Shown: positions 9,541 to 16,801, counted from the stretch's first letter. The stretch is DNA of 39,006 bases from Clostridiales bacterium (GCA_019418305.1 DYCA01000010.1:11191-50196), one strand, 5' to 3'. A program made the numbers and translations. The notes: generated by a model not told the origin, from the letters alone.

Positions 9541-10146
9541 ATGAAACGAATTCCATTTGCGTTGCTGGGTATCTCGCTTGCCGGTATGCTGGCGCTCAGC
9601 GCGTGTGCCTCTGCCGACCGAACGGCGGAGACGGATGCGATCGAACCAAGCACCACCGATACGCAGAGCGATGCCGGACAAACCAATGCCGGTGTGCTGA
9701 GCAGCTTTTCGACCACCGATCTGGATGGAAACACGGTCGATCAGTCGATTTTGGCGGACTATGACCTGACCATGGTCAACGTATGGGCCACCTTCTGCGG
9801 CCCCTGTATCAATGAAATGCCTGCTCTGGGCGAGCTGGCACAGGAATATGCCGATAAAAATGTGCAGATCATCGGTCTGGTATCCGATGTGCTCAATGTG
9901 GACGGAACGATCAGTGAGGAGCAGGTGCAAACCGCCCGCGATATCGTGGAGCAAACCGGCGCAAGCTATCTGCATCTGCTGCCTTCCGAGGACTTGTATG
10001 GCGTTCTGGGGCAGATTTCCGCTGTGCCGACCACGTTTTTTGTCGACAGTGAAGGGAAACAGGTCGGTTCAGCTATCGTCAGCGCGCAGAGCAAGGACAA
10101 ATGGGTGCAGACCATAGATGCAATGCTGACAGAGGTGCAGGGATGA
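9541..10146 (+). CDS. TlpA/ResA-like thioredoxin-fold lipoprotein
   Basis: A 201-residue extracytoplasmic thiol-disulfide protein. The signal sequence ends in a lipobox (LSAC), so the mature protein should be tethered to the outer membrane face by its Cys. The thioredoxin fold carries the active-site motif WATFCGPC and the cis-proline region SAVPTTFFVD. GGAGGG is 6 nt before the start. Its stop overlaps the next start (ATGA), and a polyferredoxin follows. A likely role is reducing or oxidising surface thiols using electrons supplied by its operon partners (inference). Partner proteins were not identified. Confidence 0.9.
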   Translation: MKRIPFALLGISLAGMLALSACASADRTAETDAIEPSTTDTQSDAGQTNAGVLSSFSTTDLDGNTVDQSILADYDLTMVNVWATFCGPCINEMPALGELAQEYADKNVQIIGLVSDVLNVDGTISEEQVQTARDIVEQTGASYLHLLPSEDLYGVLGQISAVPTTFFVDSEGKQVGSAIVSAQSKDKWVQTIDAMLTEVQG

Positions 10147-10289
10147 GCTTTTTTCGCCGCAACCGCGCCGCTGTAATTACGTTGGCGGTTGCTGTGCTGT
10201 TTCTTGGGCTGGGCGTACTGCGCGAAGAAACGCAAATCGTATTCCGCAAGGCGGTCAATATCTGTATGGAGTGTATCGGCCTTGGGTAA
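10143..10289 (+). CDS. CD1871A-family small CXXC protein
   Basis: A 48-residue protein starting at the ATG that overlaps the stop of the preceding gene. GAGGTG upstream supports this start rather than the longer GTG frame. One transmembrane helix (AAVITLAVAVLFLGLGVL) is followed by the hallmark tail FRKAVNICMECIGLG with a CXXC motif. The family is known from C. difficile and relatives as CD1871A-type CXXC proteins, usually beside a thioredoxin-like lipoprotein and a 4Fe-4S membrane protein, as here. A membrane thiol relay is a plausible inference. Confidence 0.85.
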   Translation: MSFFRRNRAAVITLAVAVLFLGLGVLREETQIVFRKAVNICMECIGLG

Positions 10290-11151
10290 GCTGCGCGACC
10301 ATGCCCGTACGCTGGTCCAGCTGCTTTTCACTGCTTTGACAAACGGTTACGCCGCCGGTTTTGCCAAAGGCAGCATCTATAAGGGACAGAGCAAGCTGAT
10401 TTGCGTGCCGGGGCTTAATTGCTATTCCTGTCCGGGCGCGCTCGGCTCCTGCCCGATTGGCTCATTTCAAGCCGTCATTACCAGCCGCACCAACAAATTC
10501 ACTTTTTATGTGATAGGCTTTCTGCTGTTGTTCGGCGCCTTGTTCGGCAGACTGGTCTGCGGCTGGCTCTGCCCGTTCGGGCTGGTGCAGGATCTGCTGC
10601 ATAAGATACCCTTTCCCAAAAAGCTGCGCCGACTGCCGGGCGATCGTGTGCTCAAATATCTGAAATACGTCATTCTTGTCGGGTTTGTTATTGTTTTGCC
10701 GCTGACTGTGCTGGATATCGTGGGACAGGGCCAGCCGTGGTTCTGCAAATATATCTGCCCGTCCGGTACGTTGTTTGCCGGAATTCCGCTGATTGCATCC
10801 AACCCGCCGCTGCGCGCAGCGCTCGGCTGGCTGTTCACCTGGAAGGCAGCCATTCTCGTCGTGCTGCTGGTGCTGAGCGTGGCGGTATACCGCCCGTTCT
10901 GCCGCTATTTGTGTCCGCTCGGCGCGATTTACGGCTTGTTTAATCCGATTGCACTGTACCGGTTCCGGATTGACGCGGAAAAATGCACGCAGTGCGGCGC
11001 TTGCCGGCAGGCCTGCAAACTGGATATCTCTGTGTGGCAAACGCCAAACAGCATGGAATGCATCCGCTGCGGCGATTGTCGGCGCGCCTGTCCGCATGGT
11101 GCGATTGAAACGGTCAATCCCTGCCAAGGACAGCGGCGAAAAGATGCCTGA
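10282..11151 (+). CDS. NapH/CcoG-like membrane 4Fe-4S protein
   Basis: A 289-residue polytopic iron-sulfur protein. Several membrane helices carry cysteine motifs (CYSCPGALGSCPIG, CGWLCPFG, CKYICPSG, CRYLCPLG), and two C-terminal ferredoxin motifs follow (CTQCGACRQAC and CIRCGDCRRACP). The best start is TTG at 10282, overlapping the stop of the 48-aa gene with GGAG about 10 nt upstream; a longer frame upstream would lie entirely within that gene. It probably moves electrons from cytoplasmic donors across the membrane to the CXXC protein and lipoprotein (inference from gene order). The start codon is the least certain part. Confidence 0.88.
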   Translation: MGKLRDHARTLVQLLFTALTNGYAAGFAKGSIYKGQSKLICVPGLNCYSCPGALGSCPIGSFQAVITSRTNKFTFYVIGFLLLFGALFGRLVCGWLCPFGLVQDLLHKIPFPKKLRRLPGDRVLKYLKYVILVGFVIVLPLTVLDIVGQGQPWFCKYICPSGTLFAGIPLIASNPPLRAALGWLFTWKAAILVVLLVLSVAVYRPFCRYLCPLGAIYGLFNPIALYRFRIDAEKCTQCGACRQACKLDISVWQTPNSMECIRCGDCRRACPHGAIETVNPCQGQRRKDA

Positions 11152-11194
11152 AGCGGGATGCATGTATTTTTTCCGCGGAGTCGGATAAAGATAA

Positions 11195-11224
11195 TTGTCA
11201 ACCTCTGTTTCATCGTGGTATAAT
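11195..11224 (+). promoter_or_regulatory. sigma-A promoter for the phosphopantetheinyl transferase gene
   Basis: TTGTCA (11195-11200), 18 bp, TATAAT (11219-11224), 60 bp upstream of the gene. Confidence 0.8.
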
Positions 11225-11283
11225 AGGGATACCATTTACTTCAACGCATTACACCAACACGCAAATCTTTAGGGGGAATTTTC

Positions 11284-11940
11284 TTGACTGCTGTATATGC
11301 CATTCCGGTATCCGCCGTGAATCCGGACGACAGCGCATCTCGTGCCCGCTTATCCCGTGGTCGCCTGGAACAGATGGACCGACGCCACGGAACAGCCAGA
11401 GCGCAGGGCTTTGCGGCATCGCTTTTGCTGGAATATGCGGTCTCGCAGCAGTATCCGTGGGTGGTTCACCCACTTGCCATTTCGATTGCTGAGGGCGGGA
11501 AACCGTATCTGGTATCCGAACCCGGCATCCATTTCAGCCTGTCTCATTCGGGCGACTGGGCGGTGTGCGCGCTTAGCGACCATCCGGTCGGTGTGGATAT
11601 TGAGCGCTGCGAGCCGGGGCGGCGGGATGTTGCCTCCCGTTTTTTCCACCGCGAGGAGGTGCGTTACCTCAACACGGTTCTGCCTTCCGCGCGGGATGAT
11701 GCATTTTATAAGCTCTGGACACTCAAGGAGAGCTTTGTCAAATCCACCGGACGCGGACTCGACCTGCCGCTGCGCAGCTTCTGGATTGACATTCATCGCA
11801 TGCCGCCGCGGCTGGACTGTGACGAGGTCACCGGCAGCTATTCGCTTTTCCTGCCCGAGTTTGCCGACCGGGATTACCGTCTTGCGGTGTGTGTGGAAAA
11901 GGCGAACGCAGAGCAGCCGGTTTTGCACATCATGAACTGA
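11284..11940 (+). CDS. 4'-phosphopantetheinyl transferase, Sfp type
   Basis: A 218-residue enzyme that moves the phosphopantetheine arm of CoA onto a serine of carrier proteins. Family motifs are in order: GKPYL, HFSLSHSGDW, VGVDIERCEP (Mg-binding Asp and Glu), and FYKLWTLKESFVKSTGRGL. The start is TTG at 11284 with AGGGGGA at 11271-11277. No polyketide, peptide synthetase or carrier-protein gene is in the window, so the partner is unknown. It may serve fatty-acid ACP or an unlinked pathway. Confidence 0.93.
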   Translation: MTAVYAIPVSAVNPDDSASRARLSRGRLEQMDRRHGTARAQGFAASLLLEYAVSQQYPWVVHPLAISIAEGGKPYLVSEPGIHFSLSHSGDWAVCALSDHPVGVDIERCEPGRRDVASRFFHREEVRYLNTVLPSARDDAFYKLWTLKESFVKSTGRGLDLPLRSFWIDIHRMPPRLDCDEVTGSYSLFLPEFADRDYRLAVCVEKANAEQPVLHIMN

Positions 11941-11951
11941 CATATCCAAAG

Positions 11952-11986
11952 AAAAAGGACGATGCCTGTCGCATCGTCCTTTTTTC
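11952..11986 (+). terminator. bidirectional intrinsic terminator
   Basis: A 14-bp stem AAAAAGGACGATGC (11952-11965) with its complement (11971-11984) around CTGTC. T-tracts on either strand suit the converging genes on both sides. Confidence 0.93.
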
Positions 11987-12247
11987 TTATGCCTTTTTCT
12001 GTTCGTATGCAGCGCGTACTGCGGTCGCGAGTTGATCCGAGCAGCTGGTTCCTTTGCCGCTGCACGAAATGCCTTTGAAATACCCCTCGATTTGGTCGAC
12101 GGTCATACCCTCCACCACACGGCTGATGGCCTGTAAATTGCCGTTGCAGCCGCCTTGAAAGGAGACGTTGTGCACCTTATCCCCGTCCAAATCGAATGAA
12201 ATCTGCATCGGGCAAACGCCGCGCGGCTTGTAATCGAAATGTTGCAT
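11987..12247 (-). CDS. TSCPD-domain protein (TIGR03905 family)
   Basis: An 86-residue small protein. The conserved core has GVCPMQISFDLDGDKVHNVSF, GGCNGNLQAIS and the signature TSCSDQLA. Such domains also occur at the C-terminus of some ribonucleotide reductases. The function of the free-standing form is not known. The conserved cysteines suggest metal or thiol chemistry (inference). AAGGAGG lies about 12 nt before the start. It is the last gene of a three-gene minus-strand operon. Confidence 0.88.
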   Translation of the reverse strand: MQHFDYKPRGVCPMQISFDLDGDKVHNVSFQGGCNGNLQAISRVVEGMTVDQIEGYFKGISCSGKGTSCSDQLATAVRAAYEQKKA

Positions 12248-12264
12248 ATTTGCTTTTGTCCTCC

Positions 12265-12969
12265 TTACAGCAGCGTGCGGATATGGTCCGCCGCCTGCAT
12301 GAATGTATCCGCCTGATAGTATGCGCGCGTTTCCTGCGGCTGCGGCAGACCGGTCCAGTTGAGCCAGATTCCCGCCACACCGACATCCATTGCGCCTTGG
12401 ACATCATGCCGGAAGTTATCGCCCACCATCACGGCCTCGTGCGGCAGACAGCCGCATTTTTGCAGCGCCAGCCAGAAAATCGGCGCGCCCGGTTTATCCA
12501 TGCCTGCCTCTTCGCTCGAAACCAGATAGTCTACCCGGTCCGCAAGACCGAGATACTCCAGCTTTTCCATCTGGATATCCGCCATCATATCCGTGCAGAC
12601 GGCGGTCTTGACGCCGGCCTGCCGCAGATCGTCCAGCAGCTCGGTCACGCCCGGGCGCAGCTCCATTTTTTCCAGCACCGCATCCCAGTAAACCCGATGC
12701 GCCTTGCGCGCATAACGAATCGCATTGCAGCCCAGTCGCTCGAGCGCACCCTGCGCGAACAGCACGCGGTCGTGTATCGGCGGCATGCCGGGCTGCTGCC
12801 GCCCCAGACGGTGGCGGTTGACACGAAACGCCTGCGCAAAGTCCTCGCCGGAGAGCCCCAATTCCTGTTCCGCCCAGACGGCAAGCCGCTCATACGCATA
12901 GGCGTCACACACGCCGAAACTGCTGTACAGCGTATCGTCCAAATCAAAAAGTACCGCTTTCAGTCCCAT
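12265..12969 (-). CDS. HAD-superfamily hydrolase (YjjG-like)
   Basis: A 234-residue phosphatase-type protein with all HAD motifs: I, VLFDLDDTLYS with the nucleophile Asp; II, AVCTD; III, a Lys in GMDKPGAPIF; IV, MVGDNFRHDVQG. The ATG at 12969 has GAGGG a few nt upstream and places motif I at residue 7, as usual; an upstream frame would run into the preceding gene. It is similar in kind to nucleotidases such as YjjG, but the substrate cannot be read from sequence. Only 7 nt separate it from the upstream gene. Confidence 0.9.
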   Translation of the reverse strand: MGLKAVLFDLDDTLYSSFGVCDAYAYERLAVWAEQELGLSGEDFAQAFRVNRHRLGRQQPGMPPIHDRVLFAQGALERLGCNAIRYARKAHRVYWDAVLEKMELRPGVTELLDDLRQAGVKTAVCTDMMADIQMEKLEYLGLADRVDYLVSSEEAGMDKPGAPIFWLALQKCGCLPHEAVMVGDNFRHDVQGAMDVGVAGIWLNWTGLPQPQETRAYYQADTFMQAADHIRTLL

Positions 12970-12976
12970 AAATCCC

Positions 12977-13537
12977 TCACAACAGTTTTTCGTTATACAC
13001 CGCGCGGCTGCCGCCGACGAATTTGGCGCGACGGCGTGCGCAAAGCAGGATGGCCTCGCCAATGTGCTTGACCTCAATGCGCAGCGGCACGACAACCGGC
13101 TTGATGTGCATGCCAATCAGCGTTCCGCCGATGTCCATGCCCGCGTATGCGGACTGCTTGAGGCTTTCCACTGCGACCGGGTCGGCAAACCGCTTGTAAG
13201 CGGTGGTTCCGAACGAACCGCCCGCCTTGGGCTGCGGAATGACGTTGACCTCATCCAGCCCGAACCGTTCGCACGCGGCGCGCTCAACAATGAGCGCGCG
13301 GTTGAGGTGCTCGCAGCACTGCGCGGCAAGATAGACGTCGCGCTCATGCAGTACGCTATAAATGCCCTCAAACACCGCTTCGGCCACCTCTACGCTGGAA
13401 TGTGTGCCGATTTTTTCTCCGCACACCTCGCTCGATGAGCAGCCGACCACAAACAAATCGCCTGCGCGCAGCTTTGCTGCGTCGCACACCAAAGCTGCCG
13501 CCTTGGCGCTCTGTTCTCTGATTTCAGAAAGCTCCAT
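12977..13537 (-). CDS. UPF0340 / TIGR01440 family protein (YwlG-like)
   Basis: A 186-residue conserved protein of unknown function, common in Firmicutes. Recognisable segments are LRAGDLFVVGCSSSEVCGEKIGTHSS, AAQCCEHLNRALIVER, NVIPQPKAGGSFGTTAY and GMDIGGTLIGMHIKPVVVPLR. It is the first gene of a minus-strand operon with the HAD and TSCPD genes, with AAAGGAGG 6-7 nt before the start and its own promoter. The ywlG-like family has no established reaction, so no function is assigned. Confidence 0.92.
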   Translation of the reverse strand: MELSEIREQSAKAAALVCDAAKLRAGDLFVVGCSSSEVCGEKIGTHSSVEVAEAVFEGIYSVLHERDVYLAAQCCEHLNRALIVERAACERFGLDEVNVIPQPKAGGSFGTTAYKRFADPVAVESLKQSAYAGMDIGGTLIGMHIKPVVVPLRIEVKHIGEAILLCARRRAKFVGGSRAVYNEKLL

Positions 13538-13562
13538 ATTTTATGCCTCCTTTGATATTTAC

Positions 13563-13591
13563 AGTATACCACAGTTTATCCATGCTTTCAC
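13563..13591 (-). promoter_or_regulatory. candidate sigma-A promoter of the UPF0340-HAD-TSCPD operon
   Basis: Minus strand: GTGAAA (13591-13586), 17 bp, TATACT (13568-13563), about 25 bp before the gene. Confidence 0.6.
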
Positions 13592-13608
13592 CGTCTTTTT
13601 TCCTGCGG

Positions 13609-13637
13609 CATACATTGAGATTGAGGCAAGGCCTCAA
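13609..13637 (+). promoter_or_regulatory. sigma-E-type -10 element and leader hairpin of cotJ
   Basis: CATACATT (13609-13616) matches the sigma-E -10 consensus CATACANT, and cotJ operons are sigma-E-dependent in Bacillus subtilis. The expected -35 is weak (TTTCACCG region, 13586-13593). A 7-bp hairpin TTGAGGC-AAG-GCCTCAA (13621-13637) starts about where transcription would begin. Confidence 0.55.
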
Positions 13638-13663
13638 ACCGATAAACAAGGAGCAACCTGCAT

Positions 13664-13861
13664 ATGAATACGACCAATCCTTCGGGCGATCAGGCGCTGC
13701 CTGCGGACAGCATTGATCCCCGTCTGCTTTCGCTTGCCATGGCATTCGTGCCGGCGCAAAGCTTTGATACGCCGTATGAACCCGCGCTGGCCTTCAGTCG
13801 CGGTACGATTTTTCCGGCGCTCGATAAACCCTTCCTCGGAGAGGAGGCCGTTCCGCAATGA
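13664..13861 (+). CDS. cotJA: spore coat-associated protein CotJA
   Basis: A 65-residue protein with the family core LAMAFVPAQSFDTPYEPALAFSRGTIFPALDKPF. It is made in the mother cell and helps assemble the CotJ part of the inner coat. AAGGAG precedes the ATG at 13664. It overlaps cotJB by four nucleotides (ATGA), so the two are translationally coupled. Confidence 0.93.
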   Translation: MNTTNPSGDQALPADSIDPRLLSLAMAFVPAQSFDTPYEPALAFSRGTIFPALDKPFLGEEAVPQ

Positions 13862-14115
13862 CCGAACGCGAAAAACTGCTCAGTCGTGTGCGCATGTATG
13901 ATTTTGCGCTGGTGGATGTCATCCAATACCTTGACGGCCACCCGAAAAACGCTGCGGCATTGGCTTATTACAGCAAAATGCGCACTGCCTTTGATAAGGC
14001 CGCAGCCGAATACGAGGATGCTTTCGGCCCGTTGACCGCACGTGAAGTGGATACCCGTGTCGGCAACTGGCGCTGGATTGACGACCCGTGGCCGTGGGAA
14101 GGAGAGGATAACTAA
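13858..14115 (+). CDS. cotJB: spore coat protein CotJB
   Basis: An 85-residue protein with the usual CotJB pattern: a charged N-terminus with MYDFALVDVIQYLDGHPKN, then ALAYYSKMRTAFDKAAAEYE, and a Trp-rich end WRWIDDPWPWEGE. It is the middle gene of the cotJABC operon. The stop and the cotJC start share one base (TAATG). It is a spore coat component acting with CotJC. Confidence 0.94.
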   Translation: MTEREKLLSRVRMYDFALVDVIQYLDGHPKNAAALAYYSKMRTAFDKAAAEYEDAFGPLTAREVDTRVGNWRWIDDPWPWEGEDN

Positions 14116-14849
14116 TGTGGTCATACGATAAACGCTTACAATATCCCGTTAATATCAAAAATCCCGATCCGCAGACGGCAAAAATTGTCATTACACAACT
14201 TGGCGGACCGGATGGCGAGATCGGTGCGGCGATGCGCTATCTCAACCAGCGTTATGCCATGCCGTACAAAGAGGGCAAGGCAATTCTGACGGACATCGGC
14301 ACAGAGGAACTTGCGCATCAGGAAATGATTGCGGCCATCGTCTATCAGCTGACGCGCAACCTGACCCCCGAGCAGATCAAAGAGGGTGGATTTGACGCCT
14401 ACTTCGTCGATCATACGACCGGAATTTATCCGCAGTCCGCGGCGGGCATTCCGTTTTCGGCCTCTGCGCTGCAAAGCAAGGGCGACCCGATTACCGACCT
14501 GTTTGAGGATCTGGCGGCCGAGCAAAAGGCACGCACAACGTATGACAACCTGCTGCGTTTAATTGATAACCCGGATGTGCGAGAACCGCTCAAGTTCCTG
14601 CGCGCGAGAGAAATTGTACACTTCCAGCGCTTCGGCGATGCAAACCTTACAAAGTTGAGTGAAAGTTATCCCCTGCAAGCGGCAGCCAGCAGGGGAAATA
14701 TTTCTAATGAATTTTTATATCATAACTGCAAACCGCCAAAGCATTATGCCTTGGCGGTTTGCTATATGTTCCAGATGATTTGGACGCTGCCGTCCTCTCG
14801 AATCATGATTTTATGTATCATGATCATGGCCACCGCTTTTTTTCGTTGA
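14115..14849 (+). CDS. cotJC: CotJC Mn-catalase-like coat protein, interrupted (5' portion)
   Basis: Residues 1-175 are authentic CotJC, a ferritin-like manganese-catalase-family coat protein, with metal-ligand helices LTDIGTEELAHQEMIA, DLAAEQKARTTYDNL and LRAREIVHFQRFGD. At codon 176 the gene runs into an inserted element. The last 69 residues of the open frame (from NLTKLSESYP to ATAFFR) come from element DNA, partly antisense to the recombinase, and do not resemble the family. The true C-terminal 43 codons lie at 21842-21973, 7.2 kb away, in the same orientation and frame. As it stands the operon makes a hybrid 244-aa product. Precise excision would give a normal 218-aa CotJC. Confidence 0.93.
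   Translation: MWSYDKRLQYPVNIKNPDPQTAKIVITQLGGPDGEIGAAMRYLNQRYAMPYKEGKAILTDIGTEELAHQEMIAAIVYQLTRNLTPEQIKEGGFDAYFVDHTTGIYPQSAAGIPFSASALQSKGDPITDLFEDLAAEQKARTTYDNLLRLIDNPDVREPLKFLRAREIVHFQRFGDANLTKLSESYPLQAAASRGNISNEFLYHNCKPPKHYALAVCYMFQMIWTLPSSRIMILCIMIMATAFFR
14625..14645. other. attL: left junction of the cotJC element
   Basis: The direct repeat TTCGGCGATGC (14631-14641) is preceded by the left attB arm CAGCGC (14625-14630). To the left is cotJC and to the right, from 14642, is element DNA. The 11 bp recur at 21833-21843. The exact strand-exchange dinucleotide cannot be fixed from one sequence. Confidence 0.88.
14728..14762 (-). terminator. hairpin at the recombinase stop codon
   Basis: A perfect 12-bp stem GCAAACCGCCAA (14728-14739) and its complement (14751-14762), with a loop that can itself pair (GCAT/ATGC). 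It ends on the recombinase stop codon. No clear U-tract follows on the minus strand, so termination strength is uncertain. Confidence 0.6.
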
Positions 14850-16288
14850 TAGTCGGCAGCTCTCCAGGACTTTACCGGATGCACGATAGCATCATTTTCA
14901 TCCCTATGACTTTTGAGCCTCTCTATTCGCTCGTACAGGGTCAGCCGGTCCTGTTTGAGCTGGGTGGCTTTCCGATTGGCGATTGCCAGCAGTTCATTGT
15001 TGCATCCGCTGGTCAATATAGTATCCAAAAGCAGCTTCTCCGACTGTTCAATGGCTTTGATTTTCAGCTTCAGGTCATTTAACTCCGCACTGTTTACCTT
15101 GCGGGTATGGTGCCTTGTTTTTTTTCCATCCGCCAGTTTTGCGGCAATGCAGTCATCAATCATATGTTCCAAATCCTCCGCATAGATGGAAACCCTTGGT
15201 CCGGTGCAGATTTTCTTATGGGACTTACCGGTGCAGTTGAAGTAACGCCGTACCTCCCCCTTTTTATTGACCTTTCCTTTAATAGTAGTCATCGTGTGTC
15301 CGCATTTATCGCACACCACCTTCCCGGCCAGCCAGCTGGTGGGGCTGCTGTAACTGTTGGTAATCTGCCGGTTCTTTTCCAGCTTTCGCTGGCATTTGAG
15401 CCAAATATCAGAATCTACGATGCCGGGATGCGACAGAAGCACCAGCTTCATGTCCGACCAGTCAGGATTGGCAGAGTTGTGCTTGGTATGGCCGTAAAGC
15501 TGCGCCCCATATTCTCCGGTGAACAGGGAGACATCAGTAATTATCTGCGTTCCACGCCTGTCATAATAGTCATATATATCGGAATCTGCCTTGACATAGA
15601 TGGGATTTTTGAGCAGCGTGGAAAGCTTTGCCGTCGTCCAGCGGCTCCCGTTTAATGGCTGCTTGCCCTCCGCAACCAGAATATCGAGCAGCCTGCGTAG
15701 AGACACATTCCTTTGCGCATAGACGGAAAAGAGATACTGCACCTGCTCAACCTCAGAGGGGATAGGGTGGAGCTTTTTGGTTTTGACATTGTGAATAACG
15801 GCAGGAACCAGTTCAAATCCATAGGGCTGACGGCCGCCCATATAGAATCCCATCTCGCTGCGATGGGCATAGGCCTGGGTGACACGATTGATGATGGAAG
15901 TGCGCTCGAACTCCGCAAATACCATCAGAATCTTGACAATCAGATCGCCATAGGGTGAGGAGGTGTCAAACGATTCCTGCGAAGATACAAACTCAACCTG
16001 ATACGCTTTGAATTCTTGCAGGATGTTCATAAAGTCGGAGAGGGAACGGCTGATACGGTCCAGTTTGTAGACAATGACCTTGCTGACCTGGCCTTGCCGA
16101 ACCAGTTTCATCATCTGTTGAAACCCGTCACGATTCACGTTGCCGCCCGAAAAGCCATTGTCCACGAAGGTCATGACCTTTTCGCCTCGTTCCTCGGGCT
16201 TAATCATTGTTTTGCAATACTCGATCTGGGTTTCGCAGCTGATGCTGTTTTCCCGCTCTACCGACTTGCGGGCATACAAAACAAGCAC
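14762..16288 (-). CDS. large serine recombinase (SpoIVCA/TndX-like)
   Basis: A 508-residue site-specific recombinase that cuts and rejoins att sites through a serine. The N-terminal resolvase domain carries catalytic Ser9 in LVLYARKS and the arginine motif YKLDRISRSLSDF. The recombinase domain follows (GGRQPYGFELVP onward). A zinc ribbon has CDKCGHTM and later NCTGKSHKKIC, then a coiled coil (about LNDLKLKIKAIEQSEKLLLD) and the C-terminus. The length is close to SpoIVCA, which excises skin from Bacillus sigK. The GTG at 16288 was chosen for AAAGGAGG 8 nt upstream; the open frame extends further but without support. It lies 38 nt after a 50-aa gene in the same operon. Confidence 0.95.
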   Translation of the reverse strand: MLVLYARKSVERENSISCETQIEYCKTMIKPEERGEKVMTFVDNGFSGGNVNRDGFQQMMKLVRQGQVSKVIVYKLDRISRSLSDFMNILQEFKAYQVEFVSSQESFDTSSPYGDLIVKILMVFAEFERTSIINRVTQAYAHRSEMGFYMGGRQPYGFELVPAVIHNVKTKKLHPIPSEVEQVQYLFSVYAQRNVSLRRLLDILVAEGKQPLNGSRWTTAKLSTLLKNPIYVKADSDIYDYYDRRGTQIITDVSLFTGEYGAQLYGHTKHNSANPDWSDMKLVLLSHPGIVDSDIWLKCQRKLEKNRQITNSYSSPTSWLAGKVVCDKCGHTMTTIKGKVNKKGEVRRYFNCTGKSHKKICTGPRVSIYAEDLEHMIDDCIAAKLADGKKTRHHTRKVNSAELNDLKLKIKAIEQSEKLLLDTILTSGCNNELLAIANRKATQLKQDRLTLYERIERLKSHRDENDAIVHPVKSWRAADYQRKKAVAMIMIHKIMIREDGSVQIIWNI

Positions 16289-16326
16289 GTTTGATACCTC
16301 CTTTCCTCTGTGAGGTGGTGACACAG

Positions 16327-16479
16327 TTAGCCGGAGATTGTCCCGGCTTCTGTTAGGGCATGTATCAGCTCTTCCGCAATTCGTTCTTTGTAAGCACTGT
16401 CCTCTATTGGAAGTGTCACGTGTTCCACACGATGCCTGACCTTTTTGACATCGGTATACTCCTCCGGAAGTTTTGCCAT
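16327..16479 (-). CDS. 50-aa protein upstream of the recombinase; unrecognised
   Basis: A small charged protein, MAKLPEEYTDVKKVRHRVEH followed by VTLPIEDSAYKERIAEELIHALTEAG. The ATG at 16479 has GGAGG 7 nt upstream (16487-16491); a longer in-frame start at 16539 lacks a ribosome-binding site. The second half looks helical. I do not recognise the family. Its place directly before the recombinase in the same transcript makes it a candidate recombination directionality factor, DNA-binding cofactor or autoregulator, which is inference from position only. Confidence 0.75.
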   Translation of the reverse strand: MAKLPEEYTDVKKVRHRVEHVTLPIEDSAYKERIAEELIHALTEAGTISG

Positions 16480-16548
16480 GAACGCACCTCCAAGATCGCC
16501 CGGCATAAAGGCGTTGCGCTGCAATTCGGATAATTCCATCCGCTAATA

Positions 16549-16577
16549 AGAATATGCGAAAAATTACAGCATATTGC
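16549..16577 (-). promoter_or_regulatory. sigma-E-like promoter before the recombinase operon
   Basis: Read on the minus strand: GCAATATG (16577-16570), then CATATTCT (16556-16549) after 13-14 bp. This agrees with the ATA core of the sigma-E -35 and with CATAnnnT of the -10. Transcription would start about 60 nt before the 50-aa gene. It is AT-rich DNA, so chance resemblance is possible. No good sigma-A promoter was seen on this strand. Confidence 0.45.
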
Positions 16578-16688
16578 ATGGTTGGCAGATTCGGGATTTT
16601 CACACAGGCGCATATAACAAGCCAATGATCAATATGGATGGGAGGGTTGGAATAATGTGAAAATCGTCCAAAATTATGGAAAGAAACA

Positions 16689-16717
16689 TTGAAGTTTTTG
16701 GCATTGAGGACTATAAT
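16689..16717 (+). promoter_or_regulatory. sigma-A promoter of the giant SLH gene
   Basis: TTGAAG (16689-16694), 17 bp, TATAAT (16712-16717), about 125 bp before the gene. It lies in the 361-bp gene-free stretch 16480-16840, which also holds the recombinase promoter and two leader hairpins. Confidence 0.75.
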
Positions 16718-16756
16718 AAAAGCAAATAATACAAACAAACACTCACGCATGCGGTC

Positions 16757-16801
16757 AAAGGGAGCCGGCCCTTTTTGATGGGGATGAAATCCTCCATCAA
16801 A
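16757..16801 (+). promoter_or_regulatory. two leader hairpins before the giant SLH gene
   Basis: Hairpin 1 is AAAGGG-AGCCGG-CCCTTT (16757-16774) followed by TT, resembling a small terminator. Hairpin 2 is TTTGATGG (16774-16781) with CCATCAAA (16794-16801), with inner GGAT/ATCC pairing. They abut, sharing one base at 16774. Both lie in the untranslated leader, 40-85 nt before the start, and could form an attenuator or a stabilising structure. Confidence 0.5.

Noticed and set aside
14670-14695. CCCCTGC / GCAGGGG inverted repeat after attL, considered as a cotJ terminator
   Set aside because: Only 7 bp with a 12-nt loop and no T-run; the genuine cotJ terminator is at 22036-22069.
16657-16692. 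VKIVQNYGKKH followed by a stop, first taken for the lost end of cotJC, which would give a 2-kb element
   Set aside because: A far better tail (ALRVVQDHLDSKNYYAFNP) with an exact 11-bp junction repeat was found at 21833-21973. The shorter match is chance.
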